Part shown: in pieces, positions 10,895 to 21,790 of the stretch
Layout: every line of letters begins with the position of its first letter
Numbering within the stretch: position 1 is the stretch's first letter
Source of the DNA: Spinacia oleracea
Lineage: Eukaryota; Streptophyta; Magnoliopsida; Caryophyllales; Amaranthaceae
DNA length: 64,000 nt
Assembly: GCF_020520425.1 (NCBI RefSeq)
Contig: NC_079487.1
Location: 85,441,141-85,505,140 of the forward strand
Direction of reading: 5' to 3'
Made by a program: the position numbers and the translations under genes
The notes under the pieces: model-generated
What the model saw: only the letters and a program-made list of their open reading frames with translations
Told to the model about the DNA's origin: nothing
The model's database searches: none

Positions 10895-12820
10895 TTCTAA
10901 TCAAGTTGTTTTAACCTTAAAGGAATGTAGACCTAATCAAGAGTTTAATGGCTAAAAGCTCCCACTAAAACCAAGAATTTTACATGCTTTACAAATTTTA
11001 AACATAAAATTGTATTTCCTAGTCCAACCGGAAACTTACAAATTTAATTAAAATTTAAAGATCGTATAAAATAATATTTAAATCCCTTAATATTATTTTG
11101 GAAAATTTGGTAATATTAATCCAACCTTTGACCGATTTTCTTTTATTAAGCCCACCTACGACATATTTTTTAATAATCCCACATTTATTACCCAACAACT
11201 TTTATTGGGCCCAACATGTCATAAAACTGTTGTAAGCGGCATTATTTCTCTACATGGCAGTACTCTCTCTCGATATATTCAGTCATCATCATCAATTCAT
11301 CACCATCTCGTTGACTTTTTCACCGATTACCGGCCACTTAAGCCCAATAAAAGTCGTCGGGTAGTAAAGGTGGGATTATTAAAAAATATGTCGTAGGTGG
11401 GATTAATAAAAGAAAATCGGCCAAAGGTTGGATTAATATTACCAAATTTTCCTATTATTTTCAGTTGATTAAAATTAATTAACTTAAATTTTATCAAGGT
11501 TTTAATTTTAGCAAAATAATTATTAAAAAATAATTCATAATAATTAAATTAATCAAAATTAAATTCCAAGAAAAAATTATACGAAATTAAATTTAATTAA
11601 AATCGTTTTCAACCGAAACATAAACAAAACGGCCCAAACGTACCAAGGCAAGGCCATAGGCCGAAGCCCATGCCTCGCCGAAACACCAACTCCGCAGCAC
11701 CCATGGGCCGCGTGCACAAAACAGCGCCCAAGGCCCGCGTAGCTGTGGCCGAGTGATGCACCATCGCAGCGCAACAGCTCCTCGTTGTGCCTGCTACCTG
11801 CTCGTCGCTGGCTGTGCGCTGGGTCGTGGCATGCGCAACGGCACTCGAGCTCCTTGCTCGTTTGCTGCTGCCTTGCCTCGTGCCTTGCGCTACGATGCAT
11901 CGTTGTCCAATTTGCTAGACCACCCGCACAGCACACACGGCACAGGGCCTAGCCTGCCGCGCATGCCTTGCTTGCTCATTGCCTTGTACCGCATGGGCGG
12001 CGAGCTCCCTTGCTCGTCGTCGCATGCCCGTACTATGTAACACCCCTTAAGGGTAACACTTAGCTTCCATTGCTTCGTGCGTGCAAGATTGGTGATCGGT
12101 TTTATAAAAATTAATAATTTTTATATTTTAAATTTAACGACAAATTAATAAAACATATTAATTTCATTAAATTTGGGCGAAAATTCGAAAATTTATTATT
12201 CAAACTAATTTCCGATTACATGTATTTTTAGGGATTAAAATCTAGGTCATAAAATTTTAAAACATTTCAATTTTAACAAATTTTATGGTGGTTTTTAATC
12301 ATAGGATCCTAATTAGATTATCAATTAATTATGAAATTCAAATCAAATTCTAAATTATTTGAAATTCAACAAATTAATTACAAATTAGGTTGTATAATTA
12401 ACAGGATTAGGCTTTAAAATTGTTAAACATATACAGTAGGTCAATCATAGATTCAAGATTTACATACAAGATTCGCAAATATTTAATTTAACATCATAAA
12501 TTTACAAATTTTGCGTTCGAAAAACTAAAACCTCCGAAAAGTCATAGTTAGGCTTCGAATTTGGGAATTCTGGGTTCGGCGACAAATCTTTGATTTTTGT
12601 CAAAATTTTAAAACGTTGTTTACATGCAAAATTCACTATGAAATTATAAGATTCCGACCATTATTGACAAAACAGCCGAAAAATCCTGCGAATATATAAT
12701 TAAATAATCGCACGAATTTGCAATTAATTACATACACGAAATTAATCACCACTTTAATTCATTGCAAATTTATAAAATTTAATCCATTTTAACTATAATT
12801 GATTATGGAGTTAATTAGAG

Positions 12821-12833
12821 GCTCGTGATACCA
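12821..12833 (-). other. Primer binding site
   Basis: Minus-strand TGGTATCACGAGC one base inside the LTR end. It resembles the initiator-tRNA-Met site TGGTATCAGAGC but has an extra C. The identical variant occurs in the complete element at 60931-60943. Confidence 0.65.
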
Positions 12834-12834
12834 C

Positions 12835-14296
12835 TGTTAGGTTATGAAAAATATAAAGAATATAATTCATGCGGAAAAACCATAAAGCCAGGAATCCAAA
12901 TTAATTGTCACATAGTCAATTAGCATAATTAGGATACATACAATGTGATGTGTGCCTTCCCTAGCTGCTCCCGAACCGAACAAGAACAAGTTTAGGACTC
13001 CAAATGTCGCCCCTCCGTAGATAGTCCACAACACGTTCGGATCCGCCTCATATTTAATTAACTAGAATATTATCTAAGGTTTTATGTGCACTCGGGAAAC
13101 TTATTATAATATTAGGCAAGTATTAAATTCTCTCTTGAATCTAATAATGTAGAATAGTATATTGAATTGCATTATAAATTGTGATCATGAACCACATATT
13201 TATAGGGTGGAAATAAAGGAGTTTGAATTCTACTAGGAATCGAATAACTAAATCCATTAGGATTCTAGTTAAACAATATCATTGGAATTTTAGGTTTAAT
13301 CAAATACCTAAGTATTTCAGATTTAACTAAAATATCCAATTTGAGTAGAATTAGGAAAACACGATTACTTGACAACCAAGTAATCCTAACCGGCCAAGGC
13401 ATTGCATGCGTGTAGCACGCACAGCCCGCATCCCCGCAGCACGCAAGCCCACGAGTGGCGCTGCTGCTTGCTCGGTTGGCCTAAGGGCGCTGGGCACTGG
13501 GAGCAAGCACGCGGCCCATTTCGGCGTTGCTTTTCTTAGCCTGCTTTGCTCGCCCTGCTTTGCGGGCGCGGGCTCGCTGGGCGCTGGGCCTGGCGCTTGC
13601 GCTGGGCATTGCGTCTTGCAAGCTCGTTCGTCGATCGTTCGTACGTCGCGCTTCCGATTCGTTTTCCGATTCCGGAATTCATTTCCGATTCGAAAAAATA
13701 TTTAATATTTCCAATTCCGGAATTTATTTCCGATTCGAACAAATATTTACCGATTCTGACAATATTTCCGATTCCGGTAATATTTCCGTTTCCTGTAATA
13801 TTTCCGATTCCGGCAATATTTCTATTTCCTATAATATTTTCCGATACGTACCATGTTTCCGTTTCCGGCAACATCTACGACCTGGATAATATTTATATTT
13901 CCGTCATGATCCATATTTCCGTTTCCGACAATATCATCATTTCCGGAGCATTCTATATTTTGCCTTTTGACGATTTCAGCTCCCACAGGAACCAAGATCC
14001 GTCGTTTCCGAATGTTCATAAATAGAGTATTTAATGAATAATATATTCACTCAAATACTTGATCCGTTCACGTACTATTTGTGTGACCCTACGGGTTCAG
14101 TCAAGAGTAAGTTGTGGATTAATATTTATTAGTTCCACTTGAACTGAAGCGGCCTCTAGCTAGAGCATTCTATATTTTGCCTTTTGTCTCACTTGATCTC
14201 ACTGAATTATTAACGTTGTTTAATAATTAATATTGAACCGTATTTATTAGACTTAGCATTCAATGCATACTTGGACCAATGGCATTATTTCCTTCA
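12835..14296 (-). repeat. 5' LTR of the truncated copia element (1,462 bp)
   Basis: On the + strand it starts TGTTAGG and ends TTCCTTCA, as in the other family copies, with the GC-rich block at about 13390-13640 and the TTCCG/AATATT array at 13655-13955. A short duplicated patch (CATTCTATATTTTGCCTTTTG) occurs at 13949 and again at 14165, unique to this copy. Confidence 0.83.
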
Positions 14297-14308
14297 CATA
14301 TGTATATA

Positions 14309-14592
14309 CTCCCTTCGTATTTATTTAAGATATACACTTCACCGGACACGGGTATTAAGAAGTAGAATCGAATGAAATAAATTAATAAAACAAGTGGGGT
14401 TGGTTAGATATTTTAATAAGTAAAACAAGTGGGGACCATGTCATTTTAGGCGGGTGGGGGGTGGAAGTGGGGTGTAGATAGATTATTTAATTAGATGGTG
14501 GGGTTGATAAGTTACTAAAAATGGCAAGTGTATCTCTTAAATAAATACGGTCGGAAAAGGCAAGTGTATCACTTAAATAAATACAGAGGGAG
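14309..14592. mobile_element. Stowaway-type MITE (284 bp)
   Basis: Terminal inverted repeats CTCCCTTCGTATTTATTTAA and, at the right end read in reverse, CTCCCTCTGTATTTATTTAA. TA dinucleotides flank both sides (14307-14308, 14593-14594), the Tc1/mariner Stowaway target duplication. The right arm carries a second internal copy of the terminal repeat at about 14527-14552. No coding capacity. Confidence 0.85.
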
Positions 14593-15344
14593 TAATTTGT
14601 AATTAACAACATGAAACCTAATTCCCAATTCAAATTCTTAATTCAACCAATGGTTTGAAACCTAATTCCCAATTCGAATTCCTATTTAAAATTCCCAATT
14701 TCCTAATTCAAATTATGAAATTATTATGCTAATTAATAAACATGAAAACCTAACCTAATTCCAATTTGTGACCATGAAAACGCAAAACAACAACATCACC
14801 AATAATCTTGTTACAACACGCACCTTGTAGCATTTGACTTTCAGGTTATACAAGATTGATTGGTGCTCGAAGACGCACCCTACGATGGAGATTCTTGATC
14901 AGATGGGCGGGAACATACACCTTGCGCCAGATCGCAGTAATCAGAGATGGGTTATAAAGGCTGTAATTTTGAAGATGGAACATTGTCGCAAAATGGAGGA
15001 GATTACAATTAGAGAGAGTTTCAGTTTGGGGAGAACGCAAATCACTAAAAGGGTATTTTTGGTTTTTTATAGGAGTGCGCTAAAGCAAGTAAAGGTTGTG
15101 TATAGCAATTGTGTTTAATTGACCTTATTGTGACTTGATATTCAAATGAGTAACAAACTCTGAACATACAAGAAATTCTGTCAGGAGAATAACATCATTA
15201 ACACATGCATATGCACAATAGCGCTAATAGAAATCTTTTATTTCATTAGTGGTGTAATCTAAGAAAATATTTGGTTTTATACCTCGTAATAAATTCAGGT
15301 AGTTTTTCCATGAAAACTATTTCTAAGCAAACATTTCACGCAAA
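14593..15344. other. Non-coding stretch, nothing recognised
   Basis: AT-rich, with a short direct repeat (AAACCTAATTCCCAATTC at about 14607 and 14656). A 94-codon open frame at 14834-15118 has no motif I recognise and no splice context. I do not call it a gene. Confidence 0.5.
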
Positions 15345-15353
15345 TTTAACAAA

Positions 15354-16335
15354 GGCAAATTTGCCAAAAACAACCTATTATAACCATTTTTTTTGCAAAA
15401 TACAACCTTTTATAAAAAGTTTTGCAAAAACAGACCTAAAAGTAAAAATAATTTGCAAAAGGCAGCATTTTCCCATTTTCAGGCGTTGACCCTCAAATCT
15501 CCGGTTTGACTTGGCCGGTTTTACTTATGGCACCCACTTTCCCTCCATTTTTATCACTTAAACCCATTTTGGAGCCAAAATAAAACCCCAAAATTACAGC
15601 TTTCTCTCTGTTCTTCATCCTCCACCAAATTTTTTTTCCTATCTTCTTGCTTCATCCTCGTTCTTCATGTTGCTATACTAAGTGATTTTCGACACTCAAC
15701 CACTAATTTTTGGTAAGTTTTGTTCATTAATTTTGCCTAATTTTATTGTAGGAAACTTAGGGTTTTTTCCCCCCAATTTTGTGAATTGATTTTGTTTTGT
15801 TGATGGAATTACAGGACCATGTTGATGCCTTCCTCTTTCCTTTTTTGGGTGCCATTGAAGTACAGCAAAGCAAGAAAATTCAGAGCAAAAAAGGGAATAA
15901 AATGAGTGCAAAAAGTTCAGAATTTTTACCCAAAAATGGAAACTAAACATCATTTTAAGTAGTTGAAGAAAGTGACGTTTGGAATTGAATGACTTACAAC
16001 ATTCAATGGAGGTTCGTTGTTTGCAGAGCTTCATTAATGGCGTTTCTTCACCTTCTTTTTGTCTTTCCAGAAGTTTTTTTCTAGGTTTTAAGGGAGTGGG
16101 TTTTATATGGGAGGAAAAATGGAGGGAAAAGGGTGAAAATAAGAAAAAACGGCCTCACGTGACTACGTGACCATCACATGCCAAGTCAAACCGGAGAATT
16201 GAGAGTCAACGCCTGAAAATGGGAATAGGCTGCCTTTTGCAAATTATTTTTACTTATAGTCTATTTTTGCAAAAAAAATTATAAAAGGTTGTTTTTTGCA
16301 AAAAAAAAAATGATTATAAAAGGTTCGCAAATTCC
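15354..16335. mobile_element. MULE-type long-TIR element, non-autonomous (982 bp)
   Basis: Arms of about 160-180 bp are inverted copies of each other (left 15354-15530; right about 16180-16335). The outer ends read GGCAAATTTGCC and GGAATTTGCGAA, with shared inner blocks AGGCGTTGACCCTCAAATCT-like and GTTTGACTTGGCC. It is flanked by a perfect 9-bp direct repeat TTTAACAAA (15345-15353 and 16336-16344), typical of Mutator-like insertions. The interior is pyrimidine-rich like a gene leader but encodes no transposase. Confidence 0.83.
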
Positions 16336-16344
16336 TTTAACAAA

Positions 16345-17008
16345 TTCACTTTTTCTAATAATTTGAATGAAGATTTGTGAATTATAATGTTTATTTTACC
16401 ATTGTAAACAAGGTAAACGATAACGAATAAAGTTCTCGTTTGAGAAACTTTGTTAGCATCTCAAATCATATTGTCTTTGATCTTTTTGAATTGACTTGTA
16501 TCAATTGGCTGAAAATAAAAGTCTTACAGGAAAAAAAAGATAAATAATTATTAAGCGCATTAGAAATAACTCTTATGTATGAAATTAGGGGACGTATTTA
16601 AAATAAAATAAAATAAAAATTTCAAAAAGATATCGAGGATAAAAAAAGAGGACATGAGATGCAAAAGTGACTTAGAAATATAGTTATCGGGATATCTTCA
16701 TCCAAACATTCAATTATATAATGTGGAAAAAAAATTGGGTGAAAGGTTGTAAAGGTGCTCACATTTTTAATACTCGAGTCGAAGGTCTGTTACCTTCACA
16801 TAACTTGGAGGATCAGATTGTTCTTGTTACAGTAATCAGAGTACTTAAAATATAAAAAATTGTGAAAGTTGTTTTATTTTATTTAACTTTGAAAATATCA
16901 TTTTTCATTTAGAGTTCAGCATAGTTGGACATGGCTCCATTTTAACGATATGGTAAAATTTTATTTTATTTCCCCATCGACTCAAGTTTATGATAGTGCG
17001 TTTTTGCA
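16345..17008. other. AT-rich non-coding stretch, nothing recognised
   Basis: No open frame, repeat or RNA gene that I can support. Confidence 0.5.
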
Positions 17009-17017
17009 CTATTCTTG

Positions 17018-17807
17018 CCCAAATTCTTATATGAGACTGTCCTCACCATCAACTGAGGGTGAGACCAGTTCACACTTGCGAATTTAAGTATGTTACTTCT
17101 ATAGTTTAGACATGTTACTTTTTTTTATATAATTTGAGAGGAGGTACTTTTTTTAGTTTAGGTATGTTACTTCTATAGTTTAGACATGTTACTTTTTTTT
17201 ATATAATTTGAGAGGAGGTACTTTTTTTAGTTTAGGTATGTTACTTCTATAGTTTATACATGTTACTTTTTTTATACGGAGTAGTTTTAGGGGAGATACC
17301 TTCTTAGTTTAGATATGTTACTTCTATAGTTTAGACATGTTACTTTTTTTTTTTTATACGGAGTAGTTTTAGGGGAGGTACCTTTTTAGTTTAGGTATGT
17401 TACTTCTATAGTTTAGAGTTTAGACATGTTATTTTTTTTATACGGATTAGTTTTAGGAGAGGTACGTTCTTAGTTTATGTATTACTTTTATAGTTTAGAC
17501 ATGTTACTTTTTTTTATATAATTTTAGATGAGGTACTTTTTTAGTTTAAGTATGTTACTTTTTTTTTTTATACGGAATAGTTTTAGGAGAGGTACATTTT
17601 TAGTTTAGGTATGTTACTTCTATAGTTTAGACATGTTACTTTTTTTTATATAATTTTAGAGGAGGTACTTTTTTAGTTTAGGTATGTTACTTCTATAGTT
17701 TAGACATGTTACTTTTTTTTTTTAGTTTTAGGGGAGGTACGCTATTGGTTTCGCGTTCGTCACACCATCAAATTGATGGTGTGACTGGTCTCACAGGAGA
17801 CGCGTTG
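17018..17807. mobile_element. MULE-like MITE with ~70-bp tandem-repeat core (790 bp)
   Basis: Flanked by a perfect 9-bp direct repeat CTATTCTTG (17009-17017, 17808-17816). The ends form imperfect inverted repeats around TATGAGACTG-CCTCACCATCA and its partner GTGAGACCAGTCACACCATCA, and each end can also fold on itself. The centre (17086-17740) is nine or so copies of a ~70-bp unit: TTACTTCTATAGTTTAGACA, then TGTTACTTTTTTTATA, then GAGGAGGTACTTTTT. No coding capacity. Confidence 0.75.
17086..17740. repeat. ~70-bp tandem array
   Basis: Repeated TATGTTACTTCTATAGTTTA and GGAGGTACNTTTTTAGTTTA blocks with variable T-runs and occasional ATACGGAGTAG inserts. Units differ by a few bases and by T-run length. 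Confidence 0.85.
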
Positions 17808-17816
17808 CTATTCTTG

Positions 17817-18308
17817 TTAGAAGTTATTTCCCTTAGTAATTGTTTTACCGGTTTTTTCATGAAATGCCCCTAACATAACAAAGTGAAATATGTCGATGGT
17901 GGAATGATCAACTCTAATTGGTAATAAGACACCTCCAAGTACACAGACAAGGTAAAAACAGGAGTAATTTCGATCTTCAAACGAGACATCAAATATCAGT
18001 TTCACAACAGATGCCGAAACATCAAAATTTTACATATCAGGGGATTCAGTTCTGAGAGAAAAAAGGAGCTAACTTGTACAATTGTTCCATAGGCTTAACA
18101 GTCTCCAGTTAACATACATCATCCCCCTAGCTGACAATAGTCTTCTCCTATCACTACCACTACCACTACCACAGCTACCAACAAATATATTAACACAAGT
18201 TGTGATTATTTATTGGTTCGAAGACTAATATCAAAGATGAAGATCACCTCTTGCCCCGTAAAGACGCCATTTATGCACATACGTGGTGGTGCTGGTCTAA
18301 CAAACAAA
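17817..18308. other. Possible 3' UTR-like sequence of a minus-strand gene
   Basis: Non-coding on both strands, with a (CTACCA)n-like patch at 18156-18178. It lies immediately downstream of the candidate minus-strand terminal exon at 18309-18354 and could be its 3' UTR. No firm gene call. Confidence 0.25.
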
Positions 18309-18354
18309 CTACTCATCCTCACAGCTGGAGTCTGAGATTTCAGAACCTAGAGGC
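18309..18354 (-). other. Candidate orphan terminal exon
   Basis: On the minus strand a good 3' splice site (CACTACAG) is followed by a 46-nt frame ending in TAG that reads (x)PLGSEISDSSCEDE. Acidic serine-rich tails of this kind are common protein ends. The start (PLG then acidic residues) resembles the C-terminus encoded by the C1D gene 6.3 kb upstream on the same strand (GPLGPVQPVDIDED). I could not find a partner exon with a matching phase between them, so this may be an alternative last exon, the end of another gene, or chance. Confidence 0.25.
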
Positions 18355-20728
18355 CTGTAGTGAGCACAACAAGAGAGTACGTAAATACATAAATAATAAC
18401 TAGATTGTGCAAATTAAAAAATTATGCATACTTAAGAACATAACATCCACAGAAAAAATGACTCGGTAGGAGGAAAAGTAGAAAGCTACTACCGCATAAT
18501 ATGTACATTTCCATACAGATATACAAACAAAAAACTCATACTTCCTATGTTGAGAATCAACAAGTGTGCACAAAAATAAAGATAAGTAGGCAAAAAACAA
18601 GGGTGCAATATTTGTACATGGCTGACCTTAAATCTTATGTTCACAGATGAGCTCAAATGAGTTTCATTATTAGCGTAATATCATAAAGTACAAGTTTGGA
18701 GGGAATCAGCAAGTCAACCCTCTCTACCAAACACCATGTCAAAAGCTAGAGTACAAACCCTAAATACTTCAGAAACAGGAAGTGAAATTGCTGTTATGTA
18801 TCTGGAAACTTTTCACATATATGTATCAATTAGCAAATGCCTATATACAGTAAGCTACAAACCAAATCTATAGGTTCTTGTTTGGTCATCTTCTAGCCTA
18901 TCATATTGTGCAATTACTCTAGTGCGTCAAATGAAACTCGCGCACAGTCTGTTCTGATGGGTCAGATGTCTGCAGCCTGCTAATTCTTGCAGAAAGACAC
19001 TTTTTTTTGCTGATGTCTTATTACTGCGAAGTGGCTGTTTCTAATAAATCCTTGACTATGGAGACAACTAACATAACTTCTACTCCGTACTTCATAGCAA
19101 ATAGAAAGGACCAAAGGAGAATTCAGCTAAATGTTTGATTTAGTTAAGCGTAATACAAGAACGTCAGCTTGAAAGTGTCGAGAAAGGGTAAAAAAAACCA
19201 AAGTGCTATCCTCGCTTTGGTTGACCAGAATCTGAATAGTTTCTAGAACTATATGGCACTCGGAGCAAGAGTCGCCTGATTCTTTTCAAGTACCTATATA
19301 TGCTGTAGAAACTAGGAAGGTACTTTAATATACACATCCTGCTAACTGCCGACTTGATAGTGCATGCATACGGACATACAACTTATAATTCTTATTCTTT
19401 AGATGCTTTGTGAAAATTCTTGAGATACGCTAAAATGTATATAAAGGATTTATCTTTATCCTTCTTTCTACACAGTGTGTTCCGTGTTTGCTAGCATCTT
19501 TTTGGAATTTCTTGTTAGCCATTGAATTGTATCATTACTTTTAGTCTCGGCGCGCTTTTGACTTGCAAACAGCAGTCACAGCACTAGCAAATAATTAAGA
19601 GATTATTCATGATAGTGGATCTTTTCTTCCAATTCGATTTTCACATTTCCAGATTTAGTTTAATTTAATTATCAATCTCTTAAGATAAGGATGTTTGGTT
19701 AAATATGAGATTATGGATGAAAAATTATCATCCTATTGTCCGTTCTGAAGCACTTGTATGATTGAAATACAGTTACATTAGACTGTAGCTAAGCACATTA
19801 TTTCATAAAGTACACACTTTTACCACAATGTCTAATTTGGTCGTCTCCACACACTCCACGATTCCTCACCAATATGTATCTCACAAGATTTTCTCCAACA
19901 AAATGATTACAAATTGGCATGCCATATTAATAGCCCCTCCCATACGTTAAATTCAAGTCCGACAGTCCACTTCACAAGATTAATAGATGGCAGTCTAAAG
20001 GCCTCCTATTAAGAACTCTCTCTGTCCCAAAATAATTTATAACTTGGCTTTATATGCTAACTTTCACCACTAATTTAAGGGGAAAAAAGTTTGACCTTAA
20101 CAGATAAATATAGTTACATAAATTGCGAAAAACTATTTCTAATAGTCGATTTCAGGAAAAGGAAGTGAAAATGTGGTGGGAGTATGAGTTCTAAGTGCCA
20201 GCTAATATTGGTAAAATAAATTCACGAATGAATTATTCCCTATATCCATTACCCATGACTCCATGAGTCCATGCTTATGTTTTTTCAGATTTGGGGAGCT
20301 ATGTCTCTGCATCCTAAATTCCAACTAGAGGTAATTTCACATAACCCAAGAAGAATAAACATGTTATGGATTAATTTTAGTTAACCAGCCAAACACATAC
20401 TTATGATGCTAGGATGTCAGCTTGACGGAATGACAGGTGTTAAGACAATCTTACAGATCAAAATTGCCTGGAAGCAACAAGTTCATAGATCAAAAGAAAA
20501 CTGTAGCAAACAATAGCATTTTAGCTAATGGAATCAGCAATTCAGAACCAAATCAAGACTTACAAATGGACGTAGCTATCCTTTAAGAACAAGTCTTTTC
20601 CCTCTCAAAAAAAAAACAAAACAAGTCTTACCGGATCAACTTGTTTGCTAAAATTGCTACAACAGATCAACTGAACTAATGCACCAAGGTTATCAGGATT
20701 TCAGACAGTATGTTTGATCAATATTAAA
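18355..20728. other. Intergenic or intronic AT-rich DNA
   Basis: No long open frame on either strand. A degraded Stowaway-like MITE may sit at about 20022-20185: CTCTCTCTGTCCCAAAATAA at the left and a GTGGTGGGAGTA end at the right. The arms are too diverged to be sure. Confidence 0.4.
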
Positions 20729-21790
20729 GGGAAAATTGTGACATAAGACCTTTTATAACCAAAAGTTTATGAAATAAGACCTTTTATAAAAAAAAATTAA
20801 AAACAATGTGAGAAAGCACCTTACGGAGTACATGACATTTTCTATTAAAAAACAAAATAAGACACCTTTCTACCAAATTCCGGCGACATAGTCATATGTC
20901 TGGCCTTTAACCCTCTACTTTTCCCTCTAATTTTATGTGTGTATCTCACGCATTTTTTTCACTCAGTTGCTGCCCTGTACTTGCCTTTTTAAAAAAGTTC
21001 TACCAAATTCATTTTTTCTCTCTCGTGTGGAGGAAACCTTATGGGAAAAATCTACCAGGGTCTTCAACAAAATTCATGGCAATCAACTCTTCAAATTCAA
21101 AAAGAAGAAAAAAAATCTGGTTTAACTAGACCTATGTATGCAGCAGTTATTTTGGTGGCGGTGTATAGATGAGAATCTTGAATTTGGGAAATCTATGACT
21201 AAGAAATAGTCAAGAGAGGCTGCAAATTCTTCTAATGAATTTATGATAAATCAATTTGTTGATGAGAAGAAAAAGCCCCTAATGAATTTTGCGATGAGTC
21301 TGAATCAGTGTTACCTAATTCTCTAATCACCCCACGAACCGCGAACCGCAAAAGGTGAATTATAACATGAAAGTGGTACAATTTTAGTCTAATTTAGCAA
21401 CATAAGTAGCGAATTGCGAACCCGTACCCAGTCTCATACTAGCGAATCAGGTAACAGTGGGTCTGATAATCTTCAGTGAGGTCACTTACACATGTCACAG
21501 ACCCTTGTGCCAAACATCGAAAGAGAAATATACAACAGAGAGATGAGAAGAGTGAAAGGCGGTGGAAAAGATTTGAGGAAGTTGAAAAGAGTAGAGTGGT
21601 GTGAGACGCATACATAAAATTAGAGGGAAAACAAGAGGTCAAAGGCTGGAGGTTTGACTATTTGGCTGGAATCCGGCAAAAGGGTTTCAAATAAGGTGTA
21701 TCCTCACAATATTTGTTATAAAAGGTCTTTTTTCACAAACTGTTGGTTATAAAAGGTCCATTTTTAAGGTACAATTACAAAGGTTTCATC
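20729..21790. mobile_element. Long-TIR element, probably MULE-type, non-autonomous
   Basis: Two ~200-bp arms are inverted copies. The left (20729-20960) has AAGACCTTTTATAACCAAAA, CCGGCGACATAGTCA and TCCCTCTAATTTTATGTGTG. The right (21590-21790) has the same blocks in reverse order and complement. I could not define a clean target duplication. The interior (20960-21590) shows two overlapping 60-codon frames with no known motif. The architecture parallels the element at 15354-16335, but the sequence is unrelated. Confidence 0.65.

Larger units (their letters stand above)
7144..10895 (+). mobile_element. Deleted Ty3/gypsy (Tat-like) retrotransposon remnant
   Basis: A long non-coding stretch with several minisatellite arrays leads into gag-like, reverse transcriptase and integrase fragments. 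A primer-site-like TGGCGACT lies at 7242-7249. The integrase part has the plant Tat-lineage look (NGAVEAANKNVK, then LWGYRTSIR-STGATPF-LVYGMEA). The reverse transcriptase N-terminus is joined almost directly to integrase, so most of RT, RNase H and the integrase N-terminus is missing. The right end stops abruptly at about 10895 where copia leader sequence begins. No LTR pair is visible in the window. Confidence 0.7.
10896..14296 (-). mobile_element. 5' end of a minus-strand Ty1/copia element (5' LTR plus leader), truncated
   Basis: Contains a 5' LTR (12835-14296), a primer binding site, and about 1.9 kb of leader that matches the leader of the complete element at 58162-60930. Both share the 'TTCTAATCAAGTTGTTTTAA' start, a GC-rich block, and a CCCCTTAAGGGTAACAC motif. 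The leader stops at 10896 against gypsy sequence, and gag, pol and the 3' LTR are missing. Nothing else is recognisable between 10896 and 12820. Confidence 0.75.

Noticed and set aside
14834..15118. 94-codon ORF as a host gene
   Set aside because: No motif, no promoter or splice context, and mixed composition. Likely chance.
20729..21790. A 9-11 bp target duplication for the second long-TIR element
   Set aside because: Candidate flanks (ending ATTAAA on both sides) match only in part and the element ends are uncertain.
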